In this document: positions 62,113 through 64,000 of the stretch, one piece after another
Numbering within the stretch: the first letter of the stretch is position 1
Layout: the number at the start of each line of letters is the position of its first letter
Assembly: GCA_002727195.1 (NCBI GenBank)
Contig: PBWH01000003.1
Coordinates: 1 to 64,000 of the forward strand
Length of the DNA: 64,000 bases
Direction: 5' to 3'
Source: Gemmatimonadota bacterium
Lineage (GTDB): Bacteria > Latescibacterota > UBA2968
The notes under the pieces: model-generated
Seen by the model: the letters and a program-made list of their open reading frames with translations, nothing else
Databases searched by the model: none
What the model was told of the DNA's origin: nothing
Position numbers and translations under genes: made by a program

Positions 62113-62643
62113 GTGTCGGATGATGTGAAGTTGGTCAAAACCCTCCTTGACATTCCGTTATTCGAGGATCTGGACTACACGCAGGTACAGAGCATCGTCG
62201 ACGTCGGCCGACGGGAGTCTGTCACGCCGGGTGCGGTGCTGAGCGAGCCTCGAACGATCGATGAACGACTGATCGTTCTGCTCGATGGCCGACTCAGGCT
62301 CGAATCCGCCACTGGTGATCTGCTCGACTACCAGCTTCCTGTCCGCGTAATCGGTGAGATGGGGGTGTTTACGGGTCAGATTCGGTCGACAAGAACCGTC
62401 GTCGAAGACCCCTCGGACATCCTGATCCTGGATGCGTCTGCGCTGGATGAGATGCTGGCAGAGGATCCCCAGATGGGGAACCACATGTTGGCCAATCTGA
62501 TCAAGCTGCTTTACACAAGGCTTTATGATGTGAATCAGGAGATGGAGCATCTTCGGGAGACAGTCAACCGACTCAAGTCGAGAGTCCAGGAACTGCAGCC
62601 CGACGACCCGCTGCTGGCGGAGCTGTTTCCGCCCGAAGAATGA
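62113..62643 (+). CDS. Cyclic-nucleotide-binding-domain protein
   Basis: A 176-residue protein with one cNMP-binding beta-roll (about 15-130, with VIGEMGVFTGQIRSTRTV as the phosphate-binding cassette region). A C-terminal helix follows, partly coiled-coil (about 140-165). There is no helix-turn-helix DNA-binding domain, so it is not a CRP-type activator. The GTG start has AGAGG upstream. It has the same build as the frameshifted gene at 18399-18853. The cassette's usual Arg-Ser-Ala-x is RSTR here, so nucleotide binding is uncertain. Confidence 0.85.
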   Translation: MSDDVKLVKTLLDIPLFEDLDYTQVQSIVDVGRRESVTPGAVLSEPRTIDERLIVLLDGRLRLESATGDLLDYQLPVRVIGEMGVFTGQIRSTRTVVEDPSDILILDASALDEMLAEDPQMGNHMLANLIKLLYTRLYDVNQEMEHLRETVNRLKSRVQELQPDDPLLAELFPPEE

Positions 62644-62666
62644 TCGAAACCTGATCGCCCTATACC

Positions 62667-62712
62667 ACGGCCTCCCAAAGACGCTAAGCGTTCGGATGGA
62701 GGCCGTTTTTTT
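62667..62712 (+). terminator. Rho-independent terminator after cNMP gene
   Basis: A perfect 9-bp stem ACGGCCTCC/GGAGGCCGT (62667-62675 with 62698-62706) has a 22-base loop and is followed by six T. It stands just 17 bases before the next start codon. Confidence 0.85.
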
Positions 62713-62728
62713 AGCAGACGGAGGCAGT

Positions 62729-64000
62729 ATGGCGTTTTCGACAGAAGGCACGACCCATCGGTCAACGGTGACAGGAACTCGCGGTATGGTGGCCAGTGCT
62801 CATCCGTTGGCGACCCTGGCCGGCACGAGGATTCTTCTACAGGGAGGGAACGCTTTTGACGCGATCGTTGCTACCGCGGCTGCGCTCAACGTAGTCGAGC
62901 CGTATATGTCGGGAATCGCCGGTGTCGGGTATGCACTCGCTTACTCGGCAGCAGACGAGAAGTTGCGCGTATTGGACTACTGCGGTCGTACACCTTACGC
63001 GGCGACTCCAGACCTGTATCCGACAGAAGATCTGCAAGAGGGCGGGATCAAGTCACCCCTGGTGCCTGGGGCGTGTGGTGGGTGGCTGACTCTTCTGGAA
63101 ACATATGGGACGATGGACCGTGAGACTGTGTTCGCACCCGCTATCGAGCTTGCTGAAGGCGGCTACGCGTTCACGGTCAAGAATCACATCCACACGGATG
63201 GCGCGGTCCCACGGCTGCGACCGACCGGACTCGAGATCATTGCACCGAATGGGCGCTCTCCGAGGCCCGGTGAGATTCTTGTCCAGGAGAAGCTCGGCTG
63301 CTCCTTTCGACGGGTCGTGGAGGGCGGGAAAGAGGTGTTCTATCAGGGTGACCTGGCAAAGGACATGATCGACTTCATCGACCGGGAAGGCGGGATCCTG
63401 ACGCATCAGGATCTAGAGGATTTTTCTGCTGAGTGGGTTGATCCGGTGACGACAAACTACCGTGGATTCGATGTCTACACGCCTCCGCCGCCGAGCGCAG
63501 GATTCCAGATTCTCCAGACCTTGAACATGCTCGAGAACGATGATCTCGTCGCGATGGGACACCTGACGACCGAGACGCTTCATCTTCTGATCGAGTCGCT
63601 AAAGCTTTCGAACGCGGATCGTGTGGCTTACGCCGCATCCGAGCGCCCGCCGATCGACGGTCTGTTGTCGAAGGATTATGCAGCGAAGCGCAGGGCGCTG
63701 GTCGGGGATCGTGCGGCGGTCACGGGTGGCGAGTATTTCCCCGCTGCTCCGGTGAGCGGTGCGGTCGTGGCCGGGTCCGAGCCGGGCTGGATCAACGAGT
63801 GTACCACGCACTTTGACGCCGTGGATGCTGAAGGAAATGCGGTGGCCATCACACAGAGCCTCGGCTCCGGCTATGGGTCCGGTGTCGCGGTTGGCGAGAC
63901 GGGCATGTTCATCAATAACTTCATCAAGTGGGCGGATACGGTGCCCGGAAGCCCAAATTGTATTGAGCCGCACAAGAAGATCGATCAATGCCTTTCGCCT
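62729..64000 (+). CDS. ggt: Gamma-glutamyltransferase (3' end outside window)
   Basis: 424 residues are visible before the window ends in frame. GMVASAHPLATLAG and ILLQGGNAFDAIVA open the large subunit. Thr359 in ECTTHFDAVDAEGNAV matches the autoprocessing nucleophile that becomes the small-subunit N terminus, and SLGSGYGSGV follows. The family transfers or hydrolyses gamma-glutamyl groups of glutathione and related amides. No signal peptide is seen at the ATG, unlike periplasmic E. coli GGT. GGAGG stands four bases before the ATG. The remaining 120 or so residues lie beyond 64000. Confidence 0.9.
   Translation, partial: MAFSTEGTTHRSTVTGTRGMVASAHPLATLAGTRILLQGGNAFDAIVATAAALNVVEPYMSGIAGVGYALAYSAADEKLRVLDYCGRTPYAATPDLYPTEDLQEGGIKSPLVPGACGGWLTLLETYGTMDRETVFAPAIELAEGGYAFTVKNHIHTDGAVPRLRPTGLEIIAPNGRSPRPGEILVQEKLGCSFRRVVEGGKEVFYQGDLAKDMIDFIDREGGILTHQDLEDFSAEWVDPVTTNYRGFDVYTPPPPSAGFQILQTLNMLENDDLVAMGHLTTETLHLLIESLKLSNADRVAYAASERPPIDGLLSKDYAAKRRALVGDRAAVTGGEYFPAAPVSGAVVAGSEPGWINECTTHFDAVDAEGNAVAITQSLGSGYGSGVAVGETGMFINNFIKWADTVPGSPNCIEPHKKIDQCLSP

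Overview
The window is a bacterial chromosome segment of moderately high GC, read by eye as a little under 60 percent. Conserved housekeeping genes sit at the left end and catabolic, transport and accessory genes fill the rest. Large families of PhyH-like dioxygenases, Gfo/Idh/MocA oxidoreductases, xylose-isomerase-like TIM barrels, membrane-anchored family 5 solute-binding proteins and HyuA/HyuB proteins are typical of poorly cultured heterotrophs such as Latescibacterota, Poribacteria or related FCB/planctomycete-like lineages. That placement is inference from gene content. No rRNA or marker phylogeny is visible.

Layout. Positions 1-6851 (minus strand) hold tRNA-Glu, tRNA-fMet and the conserved cluster phoH-pgpH-ybeY-corC, preceded by a LysM protein and a small lipoprotein. 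Positions 7049-11488 (minus) hold aspS, hisS and an RNase HII fused to a YraN nuclease domain. Positions 11724-15406 encode a heterodimeric ABC exporter with one degenerate ATP site. Positions 15484-21985 hold a two-cysteine-cluster protein of unknown function, an SDR, peptide deformylase, a HEAT lipoprotein, a frameshifted cNMP-domain gene, a metallo-hydrolase with two epimerase-like genes, and a zinc-dependent phospholipase-like protein.

Positions 22067-31718 form a tightly coupled Dpp/Opp-type importer operon with two tandem large binding proteins, an embedded HpcH/HpaI aldolase and a VOC protein. Positions 31730-43909 carry a broken GT-C/TPR gene, two dehydrogenases, an FAD oxidoreductase, an rRNA methyltransferase, an Asp-box sialidase-like protein, a zinc-ribbon rhomboid protease, an aminotransferase, tRNA-Gly and a diguanylate cyclase.

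The most distinctive region is 44128-53303. Seven close-set plus-strand genes (hyuA, hyuB, PhyH, a PL6 polysaccharide lyase, a sugar isomerase/epimerase and two Gfo/Idh oxidoreductases) lie behind a TTGACA-N17-TATACT promoter. This promoter faces a perfect-consensus promoter for the diguanylate cyclase. The right end has a broken histidine kinase, another oxidoreductase with an FGGY kinase, a GarR-type reductase, a serine hydrolase, a broken cupin gene, an M20 peptidase, a cNMP-domain protein and the start of a gamma-glutamyltransferase.

Four accessory genes are visibly disrupted by indels and nonsense codons, and several families of short dispersed repeats lie between genes or at a gene breakpoint. 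Many transcription units start with recognisable TTGACA-N17-TATAAT-like promoters, so the primary sigma factor appears to be conventional.
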